Counted from the first letter of the stretch, positions 1 to 13,520 are shown. The stretch: 64,000 bases of DNA from Gigantopelta aegis (GCF_016097555.1 NC_054701.1:38270492-38334491), one strand, 5' to 3'. The notes: generated by a model not told the origin, from the sequence alone. Numbers and translations are program-made.

Positions 1-2014
1 ATGCCATGCATTTCATTTAAGTAGGGTTTTTGGAAATTGATACAAACTGTTTTTCTGTCCCTTTGTTTTGTGCCATTTAAAAACATCCAAAATTCTTTGT
101 AAATAGGAAGGTCTAACATATTAAAATAAATTGAAATGAATTGTGATTGAATAATATTCAGAATAATTTATTATTCGGTTGAAAACTAGCACTATGAAAT
201 TTAATTCTGATTGTACATATGTAGTTAATGTTTCTGTAGTATTGGTCAACTGTAATGCGTTTCTGTATGTATTACAGCATGAATACTTTTTGTGGTATTG
301 TATACCTTAAAAATCCATAATCCAGACATCTGTTATAGTAAACGTTTACAAATTGACTCTCACACAAAATGTAAAGACAATTTGGTCTTAACTGAATTTT
401 TTGTAATAAATTGAATAATAAAATAAAATTAATAGCTGATATTTACTGATCCAAATTTAGTGTATTTTTGTATGTATAGCCTTAATTTTTTCCAACACAA
501 ATGTTTGTTTTTTGTTACTTTTTCTTTGTGAGTTAGTTTTTGCTTTTAATAATGAAAAGTACTTTCAGTAGCAAAAAGAAAATTGGCTATTAACATTGTC
601 GGTTTCAGAATTAGTTTTTATGCCAGTACTTGAAAAGTTTGATGGTATGTACAATTTCAAGTTAATTAAATTCATACAGAATATTGATAATATATAATTT
701 TCTGTTTTGTATATACGTTTGATGTGCCTGTATTAAATTCTTGAACTCTCCACAGTGTTTTTTTTTTACATGGATTTTAATCATTTGTATATATACATAT
801 ATATAATGTGTGTGCATGCATATGCTAAACGCCAAAAGAAACTACATTATACACATAAATATTTTCAAATTAATTCTTGTAAGAATAATTTTAGGAATCA
901 CAACAATGATAACATTAAACCATATGCATTAACAAAGAATTTCTCAAAATTTCATTATATTTTAGAAATAAAAAAATAACTGTTGATCATTCTGAGGGTG
1001 TGGGTGGTGTGTGTGTGTATAAAACAAACAAAACTTTAAAAAATTAGTAACACATGACATCAAACTTCTCAGTCGAAAATTGGAGGTAAAATTTCAAATG
1101 GATATAGTCATAACTGTTAAACAGACGCTTCAGTGTCTTTAATGTGTGCACTTTTCTCAAAATGACTTTTTTGGATTTTCCATAAACAATTTCAAAACGG
1201 AGGTAGTCAATAGTGACTGCTGACATAAATCACTTGCAGGATTTTCGCCATTAAGATGACTGCCACATCCTTAAATGATATATAATCTTTTCTACAGTTA
1301 AAAAACGGAGAATTTGCGTACCAAAGACTGGTTAGACAAATCTAAACCACAAGGCGGTGCTCTGTGGACATTTTAAACAGTTGTATTTACATGCACTCCT
1401 AAATCAATGTCCAGACATATTAGGTGATATGTCGGACAGAGATAGTATGAACCATCGTCAGTTATTCCAATATGATTGAGTACCGAGAAATATCTAGGAT
1501 GATGACTGAAATTATTGATGTCTATTTACTTTTTTAAAATTATATTTTTGTATGCGTATTTCAAATGACGCCAATATTTTCTAATACAGAAGTTGTTTCA
1601 GCAGAGTTTTGACATTCAAGAATTTAGAGGTTATTTCCCCAACATGACGCATTACTGACTAAAACTGCTTTGATGTTATACCCTATTTGGACCTTGTCCA
1701 TACATTTTAATATTTTATGATGATAATATTTTTAATCGCTTAGATTGATCGATTGAAACATTTTATTACATGATTTTAAATGGACTATCCTGATTTTGCA
1801 ACCATTGTAACATGTTTTCGACTAACGGAGCATTTTTATCAACTAAAATTCTGTATTAACTACATTTTGTTTAATATGTCGGTGTTTGCACATACAGCGG
1901 GTACCTTGTTATTCTAATGTTTGTAGAAGCCAAAACTCTATTTTACCTCCAAATAATGTTGTACATACAAAAACAATGTATATTAGTAAGTAAAATGAAA
2001 TTCGAGCTACTATA
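1..2014. other. AT-rich unique DNA, no gene seen
   Basis: No open frame here has recognisable protein similarity or splice context; the longest are under 75 codons and low in complexity. There is a short (TG)n run near 1005-1018. I see no SINE body, terminal inverted repeat or tandem array. Confidence 0.6.
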
Positions 2015-2782
2015 CTGAAAGGCAAAAGTTATTGTGACATGGAGTGTTTGGAGTAACAGATTTGTGAATGGATTTGTGAAAATGTGCATGAAACAGCTGA
2101 AGAAATGCAACCAAGCAATTGTTGCAGCGATTGCATGCTTTGTGCAAGAAACATGGAATATTCAGGAGAAATCCTGTTCAGTGTTCACCATAAACGGTCA
2201 GGCAAATCATTGCCACTCTGTGCAGCCTTCAGAAGTCAGAAAAACACCATTAGTGAACTGTTTGATGCAATTTCGTTATGCTACGCCTCGGTGAAAATGA
2301 CATATGGCGAGTCATAGGGATGCTTGAATCTGGGACCTCGCAGCGTGACGTCGCACGTCAATTCAACGTCCACAGGAACACCATATGGCAACGATATCAA
2401 CAAAACAACCAGGTCAGGGACCATCCCCGTAGCGGCCGACCACCCGTGCCTAACCCTAACCCTGATCCTTCCTCAGATCTAGAATGGCATTCCCAGGAAT
2501 TTTCTCCAGCGTTTAGTGGGCTCAATGAGACGACGGTGCCAGGCCAGTATGAATGCTCAAGGTGGACACACTCGCTACTGACTGTGCGAACTTCGCTCTG
2601 GACCCCCTCTAGTGATGTGGCTCATTTGCGTATGGCAGGTTCGCCCTTTTCATGGACTATTGCTCGTTTCCATACCTTCTGACATTTCTCTTTCCATGTT
2701 ATAACGTTTCATACACAGCAGTAAAAAACTTATCATTAGTTATCTTTGTCTTTTGTATGTCACAATAACTTTTGCCTTTTAG
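2015..2782 (+). mobile_element. Tc1/mariner-type element, internally deleted (768 bp)
   Basis: The ends are inverted repeats of about 25 bp (core AAAGGCAAAAGTTATTGTGA at 2018-2037, and its complement before 2782), flanked by a TA duplication at 2013-2014 and 2783-2784, the standard Tc1/mariner target. Inside, one frame (2278-2460, +) encodes only the N-terminal DNA-binding half of a Tc1 transposase. Its helix-turn-helix reads GTSQRDVARQFNVHRNTIW and is followed by a GRPP-type hook (RSGRPPVP). No DDE catalytic domain follows, so this copy cannot mobilise itself. At under half the usual 1.3-1.6 kb, it is a non-autonomous relic. Confidence 0.8.
2278..2463 (+). pseudogene. Tc1 transposase N-terminal remnant (paired-like HTH)
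   Basis: About 60 codons match the first HTH of Tc1-family transposases: VIGMLESGTSQRDVARQFN, then a recognition helix, then RDHPRSGRPPVP. The frame stays open to 2682, but the sequence after about codon 62 (Pro/Asn-rich, then Ser/Trp-rich) has no transposase similarity that I recognise. Compare the near-complete transposase at 57626-58486, which carries the same HTH-GRPR start. It is a gene fossil inside the element at 2015-2782. Confidence 0.7.
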
Positions 2783-2805
2783 TAGACAATAATAATTGAA
2801 GACTG

Positions 2806-2984
<179 letters not shown>

Positions 2985-3069
2985 CATAGAAGGGAGGGGG
3001 GGGGGGGAGAGAGGAGATACCTGATATTACCTGTTCGACTGATTCATGAATGCATGTCATCATAACTCA

Positions 3070-3720
3070 GTGCTGAATTTAATATTAATAATAACATATC
3101 AACGATTTACCCACCAGAGATGCAAATAAAACGAACTTCTTGTAATGCATGAAAGTATTAAATCAGTTTAATATGGTGTATTTGAAAATTAACGTTGCGG
3201 TGGGGGCATTGCCAGAGCGATGATCCGTAAAATGGAAATTTAAGGGCCCAAAGGAGTCTAACCTTGTATTTGAGATTCGATGGCATGCTCCCCTGAGAAC
3301 ATTTGAATTTCAAGTGTTGAAATACGGCATTTCCCGCCATAAAGTAGTGCCTGCTTATCACATGCCGATTTCAAACTGTCATATCATGGCACAGAAATTA
3401 TTAATCAGGGCTATGACATTCAATATCCATTTGAGAGCTTTTATCTTTCCCACATGTATGTGTATATACATACACACACTAACGTCCAAAAGAAACATGT
3501 ATATATGTATGTAATGTATATATGTATGTATATATGCATGCATGTAATTCTTTGGTCCCGTCATAAAGATTTAATAGAGTATGCACCTGTAAAACTCGAC
3601 GCGTGTGGATTGAACTGTCGTTGCCAAACAAGCGAATCGTTAATATTGCGTGAAGAGTGTGGTCATTATTTGACCATACGAAACAGAGCTGTAGCAATAA
3701 AACGATGAAGAACTACTGAA
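3070..3720. other. Unique DNA with a TATG-rich patch, no gene seen
   Basis: Short frames on both strands lack similarity to anything I know. A degenerate (TATG)n patch lies at about 3455-3545. Nothing else is recognised before the (AT)n tract at 3730-3751 that borders the LTR element. Confidence 0.5.
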
Positions 3721-3751
3721 GTCTGGAATTATATATATATATATATATATA

Positions 3752-5328
3752 TGTCACGGGGATCCTATAATACCCGTAACTGAATGAAACACGATTGTCC
3801 AAATGTCTCTCGTAACTGTATATCTATTAGATCTCTCTGTAACAGGCAGTTATACCCGCTTGTGGCTCGTCTCTAGGTATGCTCAGAGATAAGATCTTAT
3901 ATAAAGTATATATTATTATAGCACGTTTAGTTCACTAGAAGACACAGCTAAAACACAATACACTTTGGAATCTGTATTAACCTACGCTGACAAATGTACT
4001 GCCGCAGTAGTTAATTAACAACAACAAATAATAACAACCCAGAACTGATCACTTAATTAGTTAATCTCTAGGTGTCTAGTTTACACAATATGCTAATCAC
4101 TTCACCGTGACACAACACCCACACGTGTGATAATTGAGAAACGCTTCCAGGAGAACTTAATAAAGGAATTACAACTCTATTCCTAACTGGTTAATTTTTA
4201 ATTAACCCTTACTACTCGTTCAGTAACGTGTGATAATTGAGAAACGCTTCCAGGAGAACTTAATTAATAAAGGAATTACAACTCTATTCCTAACTGGTTA
4301 GTTTTTAATTAACCCTAACTACTCATTCAATAACGTGATAAATGAGAAACGCTGCCAGGGGAACTTAATTAATAAAGGAATTACAACTCTATTCCTAACT
4401 GGTTAATTTTTAATTAACCCTTACTACTCGTTCAATAACGTGTGATAATTGAGAAACGCTTCCAGGGTAACTTACTTAATAAAGGAATTACAACTCTATT
4501 CCTAACTGGTTAATTTTTAATTAACCCTTATTACTCGTTCAATAACGTGTGATAATTGAGAAACGCTTCCAGGAGAACTTAATTAATAATGGAATTACAA
4601 CTCTATTCCTAACTGGTTAATTTTTAATTAACCCTTAACTACTCATTCAATAACCTTGTAATACAGACTTAATACTGGTACCTATCACAATAAAGACAAT
4701 AACCTACAGTTTACCTAGGTCCTCTAGGATGACTGGCTAAGCTTTAATAATTATATAGATCAGTGAGCCTACAGTATTACTGCGTCAGATGACCGGCAGC
4801 ACCGTCTAAATAATATTGGTATAATACAGTATTAAAATATTTAAAGTCACATCAATCACATCAAGGTTATACAACAGAGCAGAAATGATATTTACCAAGT
4901 CCTAACGGACTAACGTTCCCTGGTAGCCTTCCTATGTTTCTCCCCGATATCTCTAAAACCCTAGCTATTTATTCCAAACTCTCGGAGACAGCGAATATCG
5001 CCTGGGGGTACAAGGCGGTACCTCACGTATCATGTGGATTTTCCACAGCCACCCCGCCGGAATATTTTTCTCTGATCGTCAGACTGGCTGTTGCCATTCC
5101 GCGAGCAATCCCGTGGTCATAAACAGCACTAGCGGAGTTATTACGTAACTACTGGCCACATGGCCTCCACACCTGCGCTAGGTGTGTATTTGAAAAGCTC
5201 GACGACCGTCGTGCAAAGGTATCACGTAACAAGTTGCCCAAGTGGGCTAAGTGCATTTGGAACTGCACACGGTCCTCTAAAACAATATCGCCACAGGCGA
5301 AAAGAAATTAAGAGCATGTACCGTCACA
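3752..5328 (-). repeat. 3' LTR of the gypsy element
   Basis: This 1577-bp direct repeat pairs with 9191-10761. On the element's strand it begins TGTGACGG and ends CCGTGACA, giving the usual TG...CA ends. It holds an internal array of five ~105-bp units (from 4124, 4227, 4334, 4439 and 4545). Confidence 0.9.
4124..4652. repeat. Five ~105-bp tandem repeats inside the left LTR
   Basis: Each unit starts near CGTGTGATAATTGAGAAACG and contains GGTTAATTTTTAATTAACC, which is close to a palindrome. The same five-unit array is in the other LTR, so it predates this insertion. Confidence 0.9.
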
Positions 5329-5345
5329 CACCCCCACCTCAAAAA
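5329..5345 (-). promoter_or_regulatory. Polypurine tract candidate
   Basis: Read on the minus strand, the bases directly inside the 3' LTR are GAGGTGGGGGTG, a purine-rich run abutting the TG of the LTR, where plus-strand DNA priming normally starts in LTR elements. Confidence 0.6.
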
Positions 5346-5548
5346 GGATATTTCCTCTACTCTAGGAATAGGGAAATATACTACATTAAAACAAAAAGGT
5401 GCGTTAACCGACGCATACGGGCATTTATAACACATGTAATAATAAGGTGACTACCAGTAATCACACTGAGTCTCTGAGTCCCTGGTATACAAATAAAATA
5501 TATAAAAACAAAACAGAATTCAAGAATGTCAACACATTATCATAACGT

Positions 5549-6964
5549 TCAACTTCGGGACAGGGCATCAGCGATTACATTGGATGTGCCCTTGATATGT
5601 TCAATGGTGATTGGGTATTCTTGCAGAAGAAGACTCCACCTCAAAACTCTCTGGTTGGTGGCTTTCATTCTGTGAATGAAGGTAAGCGGATTATGATCAG
5701 TAAAGACCACCACTTGATGCACTGCCGATTTCACGTAGATCTGAAAATGCTTCAGAGCTTGTACCATGGCCAAAGCTTCCTTCTCTATAGTGGAATAGTT
5801 CACCTGGTGTTTGTCAAACTTTTTGGAGAAGAAACTTACAGGATGGTCCAGTCCATTTTCGTCTTCCTGGAACAGCACAGCTCCAGCTCCCACGTCACTG
5901 GCATCCACAGCTAGCTTGAAAGGCATTCGGTAGTCTGGCGCTGCCATCACGGGAGACGAGGAGAGCATCTGCTTGAGACGGTTAAATGACTTCTCGCATT
6001 CTTCTGACCACTGGAACTTCGTTTCCTTCTTTTTCAGTGTCGCGCGTTTTCCAGGTTTTCTCCGATAGGCATGCTGTCGAATCGGTGTAGCGATGGGTTC
6101 CAAGCGCACCTCCTGGCTTAAGGTGTTGGTAACCGTTGGAAGGTCCTGACAAATGGAAACATTGTCTTGTATCAATGTAGTCAGCTTTGCTCGCTGGGGG
6201 CTCAAGTCTGCTAGAATCTGGCCGTTGGCTAACTTGATTTTCGCAGTCTTGACGTCATCACAGGAAATTGAGTGACTCTCAATTTGGACAGGTAGTACTG
6301 GAACTATCGGCAGTCTGTCAAAATAACCTTTTAGCAAATTGATATGACAATACCTACTTTTCCTAACCCTATCAGGAGTGTTTATCACATACCCTGTCTC
6401 ATTAACCCGTTTGTGCACAACATAGGGCCCGAAATACCTGTTCTGCAATGAACCCCGTTTAATGGGAAGGTATAGCAGCACCTTATCCCCTGGTTTAAAT
6501 TCCTGACTCCTAGTCTTCCTATCAAACTCTGATTTTATTTTGCTCTGAGCATGGCTCAGTTGCTTCCTATCCTTTCTATCTCTAACACTCGTATTCATTA
6601 ATACTCTCTCAGTTAACAATGTAGTGCGAGCTGCCAACAAATTTAGATCAGCCCCCTGCTCTAGAATTAACTCTCGTCTAATACAAGGTAAGTCCTCTCT
6701 ATCAAACACAACTGGTTCATTTACCCTCTGCGGGAGGTCAACAGGTTCCACCACATTTAGTTCCTCAGTTGACTTATCTACTATTTTACTGACAACCTCA
6801 TCCACTCCAATTTCATGGCTCACACACGTATCAGACAAATCACAAATATCCTCTGGGTCTCGTGTTGCCCTTCTGGCCATAGCCCTAGTCTTTACACACG
6901 CAAGATAACTAACCTCATCAACCTCACACTCTTTTATGGGTAAAGGGCTGTCTTTCATTAACAA
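5549..6964 (-). pseudogene. Partial pol of the gypsy element: integrase C-terminal part, then RNase H
   Basis: The frame begins with an acidic linker. Next comes an integrase C-terminal SH3-like segment with the motif FKPGDKVLLYLP and then RYFGPYVVHKRV. A stretch follows that resembles the start of a reverse transcriptase (PIRQHAYRRKPG), then an RNase H domain: AVDASDVGAGAVLFQ, FSKKFDKHQVNYSTIEKEAL, VFTDHNPLTFI and VIADALSRS at the end. The polymerase and integrase catalytic cores are not recognised in this copy. Finding integrase sequence before RNase H in one frame fits the Gmr1-like domain order. Confidence 0.75.
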
Positions 6965-6979
6965 TTGGTCACATTTCGG

Positions 6980-8239
6980 CTAACAACACTGACTAGTCAA
7001 ATCATTACCCAACAAAACTCCTATGTTTTCAAAAGGCAAGTCCTTCACAACACCCATAATGACTGGTCCCGTCACAAACTTCGAACACAAGAAAACCTTA
7101 TGTAACCGGACAACAATTTTTTCTCCAGTAACTGAGGTTAAAGCCAAACTACGTCCTGTATCTGAATTATGAATACCAGCTAAACACTTTGACGTAATCA
7201 GCGACTGACTACAGCCGGTATCTCGATAGATTGATATTGCCTTAGGACTCAGTTCTTGTTTCACATCACAAACCATACCAGTGGACACATACGGGTTTAC
7301 TTTTTCTGCCATGGGACTAACCATTAACTCTCTCGCTAACGGAGCTGACCTCACTAAACCGACCACGTGCGCATTATCGCGTTTCCTTTTAAAACAGTCC
7401 CCGACAAGATGGTTATCCTTTTTACAGTAACTGCAATGTGGACGAAAAGTTCGTGCATTGGCTGATAATGCAGGCCTATCCTTACTTTGCCCACCAGGTG
7501 CATTCCTTGCCTGACTAGCTGACCAACTAGATGACTCTCCCCGATAGTTACCTTCCCGGGAAAAACCTGGCTGAAATTTCTTCTTATCACCCTGTTGTAA
7601 AGAGCTACCCTGTACTGCCTGAGCTTTGTGTATTAACACGTAATCATCTGCCACTATGCCTGCCTCCTCTATCTTTTTGACATCACGATCCTCTAAATGA
7701 ATACGTAAGCTAACTGGTAATCCATTTTTAATGTCCTGTAAGATCAACAACTCCCGTAACTCGGTATATGACTCTACCTGATGAGACACCACCCATTTAT
7801 CAAACATCCCTGCCTTCTTAGCCACAAACTCACTATAAGACTGACCCTGCGTTTTTCTCAACTCGCTATACCGTAAACGATAATCCTCAGGTCGTAATTC
7901 ATAAGCCCTCAACACTGCCGCCTTAACTAGGTCGTACTGACTTGATCGCTCATCACTCATTGAATTATAAGCTACGCTAGCCTTCCCCTTAAACTTAGAC
8001 ACGGCTAACCATGTCCACTTAGACTGCGACCAATTTAACTGCTTAGCGGCCCGTTCAAAAAGTTGGAATAACATATCTACCTCCTGGTCATCAAATACAG
8101 GCACTGATCTATAAGCCTCATACATGTTAAACCCATTTCCTACTTCTCGTCTGACTTCTTCAGTATTCAACTTTAACTCATGTTCCACCCTTAATTTTGC
8201 TAACTGGAATTCTCTATCTCTATCTTCTCTATCCCTGTC

Positions 8240-8318
<79 letters not shown>

Positions 8319-8380
8319 TCTCTATCTTCTCTATCTCTATCTTCTTTCTCTCTATCCCTCTCTTCTTTCTCTCTATCCCT

Positions 8381-8440
<60 letters not shown>

Positions 8441-8476
8441 CTCTCTCTCTATCCCTCTCTTCTCTTTCGTACTCAA
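6980..8476 (-). pseudogene. gag-protease region of the gypsy element
   Basis: Parts in order are an Arg/Glu-rich N-terminal tract coded by a CT microsatellite; a helical capsid-like domain resembling the SCAN ancestor (YEAYRSVPVFDDQEVDMLFQ to about GIVADDYVLIHKA); a CCHC-type knuckle (CSYCKKDNHLVGDCFKRK); and a retropepsin domain with IYRDTGCSQSLI and a later IGVLLGNDL. SCAN-like Gag is a known trait of Gmr1-like elements. The Gag start is not assigned; a short Met-led open stretch at about 8620-8724 may belong to its N terminus. The region is treated as a fossil. Confidence 0.75.
8237..8434. repeat. CT/GA microsatellites within gag
   Basis: Two long CT tracts (about 8240-8314 and 8388-8434), separated by imperfect CTATC-type units, lie inside the gag reading frame. 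On the coding strand they give alternating Arg-Glu, with Asp where the units are imperfect. Confidence 0.9.
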
Positions 8477-8807
8477 GCTTTTTAAAAGCTAATTGTTGTT
8501 CCACACTTAACTCATTTATCTCTATCTTTGGAACAATCTCACTGTCTTCCATAACAGGACTATCACCAAAAACTTCCTGGATAATAATTGTCCTTATATC
8601 TCCTAAGGTTTTAGCTGATGTTAATCAATTTCTCGCTCACCCGCGATTTCAACTAACTCGGCCTTACGTGCTCGCTTAATCTCCACTACACTGAGCGTAG
8701 GCCTATCCAGCAAATTCTTATCCATGTTTAGATATGACGCACTTATTATTAATTAATTTTCTAGTGAACAACGTTGCTACTTCTAGTTATTTGTAAAAAT
8801 AATTTAT

Positions 8808-9110
8808 AAGAATGAATGAATGTTTGTTTAACGACACCCCAGCACAAAAATACATATCGGCTATTGGGTGTCACAAATGGTAAGCATATGGAAACATCAT
8901 TTATATCTATTCATGTAAAACCACAGTGTAAGTAGCTGTGGGGGAAAAGTATAATATAACACATAAAATCAAGGTAAGTATATTTTAAAACTTTGTATAG
9001 AAGTCAAAGTGTTTTAAAAACTTTACAATTAATTCTGGATGGAATTTAAAAGATTCAAAAACATTTCTGTTGCCAAATATATCATTTCTCGTCAAAATAA
9101 TTTATAAAGC
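8808..9110 (-). repeat. SINE 3'-end fragment in the LTR element leader
   Basis: An AATG-type tail is followed by GTTTGTTTAACGACACCCC and a CGGCTATTGGGTGTC block. This is the 3' module found in reverse orientation in the other SINEs here. No tRNA-like head is seen, so it is a truncated copy or a captured piece. Confidence 0.5.
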
Positions 9111-9144
9111 CCCCATTTACAAACAATACTTTTTTTTAAATATG

Positions 9145-9190
9145 CATGTCCCGTTTCAGATCCGGAACGAGCGCCCCAATTTTCTACTCC
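9145..9190 (-). promoter_or_regulatory. Candidate primer binding site of the gypsy element
   Basis: About 13 bases inside the 5' LTR the minus strand reads TGGGGCGCTCGTTCCGG, a TGG-led sequence resembling tRNA 3' ends used as primers by LTR elements. I have not matched it to a specific tRNA. Confidence 0.5.
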
Positions 9191-10860
<1,670 letters not shown>

Positions 10861-10904
10861 TATATATCTTTTTAATTATTCTTTATAGAATAAATAAATA
10901 AATA

Positions 10905-11500
10905 AGTCTGTAAAAGCCTTGATTAAGTAGAATTTCCCATCTAAAATTACAAAACTGACCAATTACGTAGTCTCAAAGAAAAGAAAATTATCACTTGGGT
11001 ATCGTGAGTGGTCGTTTTTGCTCCAACATACTCTATCAATAGGCCTAATAATATGCTTTTTTCTTTGGATTTTTTTAAGAGAGAAAAATACTTGAACTCC
11101 ATTTCGTTCTATTGATGTAAATTGAAATATAATTAGTTAAATAGTTTATTATACTATAAAGTCATTTATTTTGTTTTACAAGTCAGGATGATCAGTGCAA
11201 GTCTGCGGCCCCGACTACTCCATTTATTTTGTTTTACAAGTCAGGATGATGAAAGCGAAGCGCCTTGTCGTAAATTAGAGCGTTTGTTTACACTGTTGGT
11301 CGGAGCTGACGTAACTTCGCCCCAAGCTATAGCACCGGACGCCACAAAAACCAAACAAAATGGCTGCCCCCAGTTAGCAGGAATAATCACGGTTTAAAAT
11401 TACGCATTTTTCATTTGTTAAAGTGTCAGTATGTGTTGGTGGTCCGGGTATGCATCTTTCCAACACATAAGGCTCTTGTTTGAGTTGACTGTCCCTTTAA
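10905..11500 (+). repeat. Dispersed repeat R1 (TTAA-ended MITE-like), copy 1
   Basis: This ~600-bp block matches 33830-34397 in inverted orientation at roughly 80-85% by eye. One end reads GTCCCTTTAA on this strand, so the element starts TTAAAGGGAC on the other. TTAA-type ends suggest a piggyBac-like or similar non-autonomous DNA element, but no coding sequence is visible. A ~30-bp internal block around TTTTGTTTTACAAGTCAGGA is duplicated at 11168-11197 and 11220-11249 in this copy only. Confidence 0.7.
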
Positions 11501-11505
11501 GGTCT

Positions 11506-11665
11506 CAGTGGGTAGGTCACTACAACCTCTTCTCTCTCACTGACCACTAACCAACTAACAGCTAACCCTCTGTCCTGGACAGACAGCCCAGATAGCCGAG
11601 GTGTGTGCCCAGGACAGCGTGTTTGAACCTTAATTGGATATAAGCAGAAAAATAAATTGAAATGA
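11506..11665 (+). repeat. SINE family 2 fragment (3' part)
   Basis: It shares CTGTCCTGGACAGACAGCCC and TGTGTGCCCAGGACAGCGTG with the fuller copy at 15844-16045, and ends in ACCTTAATTGGATATAAG. The head is missing. Confidence 0.6.
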
Positions 11666-11676
11666 AATAAAGTACG

Positions 11677-11850
11677 TAGGTTAATGCATGGACAAAACAT
11701 GATATATTTATTTCGACTTGTGTAGCCACTTTGACAATGGTGGTTTATTTTATATTGAAAAAATAATATATACTTATTGCTGGCTTACGGGGGATGTATA
11801 TTATTACAGAACATTGCAATGCATGACTATTTTATCATCCCTCAAAAACC
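11677..11850 (+). repeat. Dispersed repeat R2, copy 1
   Basis: About 175 bp are nearly identical to 34621-34795 in the same orientation (both begin TAGGTTAATGCATGGACAAA). A family 1 SINE begins right at its right edge. Confidence 0.75.
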
Positions 11851-12246
11851 ACCGGCCTCGGTGGCGTCGTGGCAGGCCATCGGTCTACAGGCTGGTAGGT
11901 ACTGGGTTCGGATCCCAGTCGAGGCATGGGATTTTTAATCCAGATACCGACTCCAAACCCTGAGTGAGTGCTCCGCAAGGCTCAATGGGTAGGTGTAAAC
12001 CACTTGCACCGACCAGTGATCCATAACTGGTTCAACAAAGGCCATGGTTTGTGCTATCCTGCCTGTGGGAAGCACAAATAAAAGATCCCTTGCTGCTAAT
12101 CGGAAAGAGTAGCCCATGTAGTGGCGACAGCGGCTTTCCTCTCAAAATATGTGTGGTCCTTAACCATATGTCTGACGCCATATAACCGTAAATAAAATGT
12201 GTTGAGTGCGTCGTTAAATAAAACATTTCTTTCTTTCTTTCTTTTT
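11851..12246 (+). mobile_element. SINE family 1 (head 1 + tail 1), full length
   Basis: It has a tRNA-like head, with a weak A box near GGTGGCGTCGTGG and a clear B box GGTTCGGATCCC. A body follows with GTGCTATCCTGCCTGTGGGA and AAAGATCCCTTGCTGCTAAT, then the 3' end AAATGTGTTGAGTGCGTCGT and a (TTTC)n tail. It is a Pol III retroposon that depends on a partner LINE. The same head occurs at 34982-35354 and 23367-23752. Confidence 0.85.
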
Positions 12247-12249
12247 GCT

Positions 12250-13000
12250 TTTGTAAGGTTTTAAACATTAGTCAGGAGGCCAATATGAAAAAAAGGAGTT
12301 TTGATCAACCAAAATATTAAAAGCTGACAACCACGTGGAAATGGTTATCTACACATTACTAATTAAAATAAAACCGGTTGGCATTTTGAGAAATACCATT
12401 TATGGGTCACAAGGTCAAAACATGTATGCTTTGTATGCTACTGATAAAATAAACAGTATATTAACCCTATATATTTGTTAAAATATGTCACCTCTATAGT
12501 TCAGACACAACTGTCATGGCAATACAATGTCATTTTAATTTATTGATTCGTGAAAATCATATTTTTGCTATATAACAATGAGAAAAAATAGCATATTAAT
12601 ACTTTTCGTAATTTTCTATTTGACAACTCCTCCTAAAGTCAATATGGTCATGTCATAGCTCATTTGAAATCTTGTTACATGTAGTTACTGTTTATTACAA
12701 GAACTTGTGTGTTGGTTAAAAGTAGTCACGATTTTAAGAAAATTACATCACTTGATCTCAGTAATTTTTAAAATATCTTACTTTTGAAGAAGAAAAATAG
12801 TTGCTCCTTTTTAAAAATATTAAATATTTGTCACAGAGAATACTATTCAGGAGGAAGACATCTGTTTCAAATTTAAATACATATGTATTTTCCTTCAGCA
12901 TTCCTTAGAATATCATTATAGTATTGATGTTTGATGTTCTTCACATACACAAACCAGTACTTTAAATAACTTTTAAAATTGCCTTATTAATTAGGTGTCA
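12250..13000. other. AT-rich unique DNA, nothing recognised
   Basis: No frame, repeat family or terminal repeat is recognised here. Confidence 0.4.
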
Positions 13001-13019
13001 TAAAATGACACGCTGCATT

Positions 13020-13520
13020 ATACATATTGGTATTTATCCTGCTAATGGGTAGAACATTCCCCTTCACAATCACCGAGATGTGCACTGAAAATGAGATTTG
13101 TTGCACTTGCAACGCTTTTGAGATCCTTTCTTACACCCATAAGAAACCAGTTCATGGCAGGTGTGCGAGGTTTCTAAACAATTCGTCAAGTGTGGCTCAT
13201 ACATTCCATCATCCATCTTGATCTAGCCCCATCTATTGGGCAAAAGGAGCAAAGGTGCTGAGAGCAGAATATCACTCTAGATATGGTCACCTTGGTAGAC
13301 TGCCTTTCTTATGTTGCTCCAGTGCAGATAACATGGGCGATCTTCTTTACACCGATTTTCTCGTGCAACAGTTTCTTGTCGGCCTTGTTCATATCAGTAC
13401 AAGAATTTGTCCAGTCATAGAGCAGCATCTCTCTGAATGCACTGACCAGATTAAACAAGCAATGGATTAGTAACTTCTGAAAGCGAGTTCCATGTGTAGC
13501 CCACATTGTAATCTTGCCAT
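13020..13520 (-). pseudogene. Decayed Cys-rich (CXC-like) protein gene remnant
   Basis: On the minus strand an open stretch (13309-13506) reads like real protein (DWTNSCTDMNKADKKLLHEK, then IGVKKIAHVICTGAT) and ends at a stop. Further along, another frame reads LVSYGCKKGSQKRCKCNKSH followed by FQCTS and a stop. The spacing of Cys (C..KCKC...C) resembles CXC/tesmin-like Cys-rich tails found in multi-copy invertebrate genes. Several stops and frame changes show it is dead. I cannot name the parent gene. Confidence 0.4.

Noticed and set aside
2284-2463. A host paired-domain gene
   Set aside because: The HTH resembles PAX-like folds, but the flanking TIRs, TA duplication and GRPP hook identify a Tc1 transposase relic.
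4934-5122. 62-codon frame present in both LTRs (also at 10380-10568)
   Set aside because: Duplicated only because the LTRs are. It is short, lacks a recognisable domain and lies antisense to the element.
5597-5914. Plus-strand frames opposite pol (also 6624-6908, and 7354-7590 on the minus strand)
   Set aside because: Shadows of the minus-strand gag-pol reading; no independent similarity.
11870-11925. tRNA gene candidate with GGTTCGGATCCC (also in other SINEs)
   Set aside because: No complete cloverleaf or anticodon arm; it continues into the SINE body, so it is a tRNA-derived head and not a tRNA gene.
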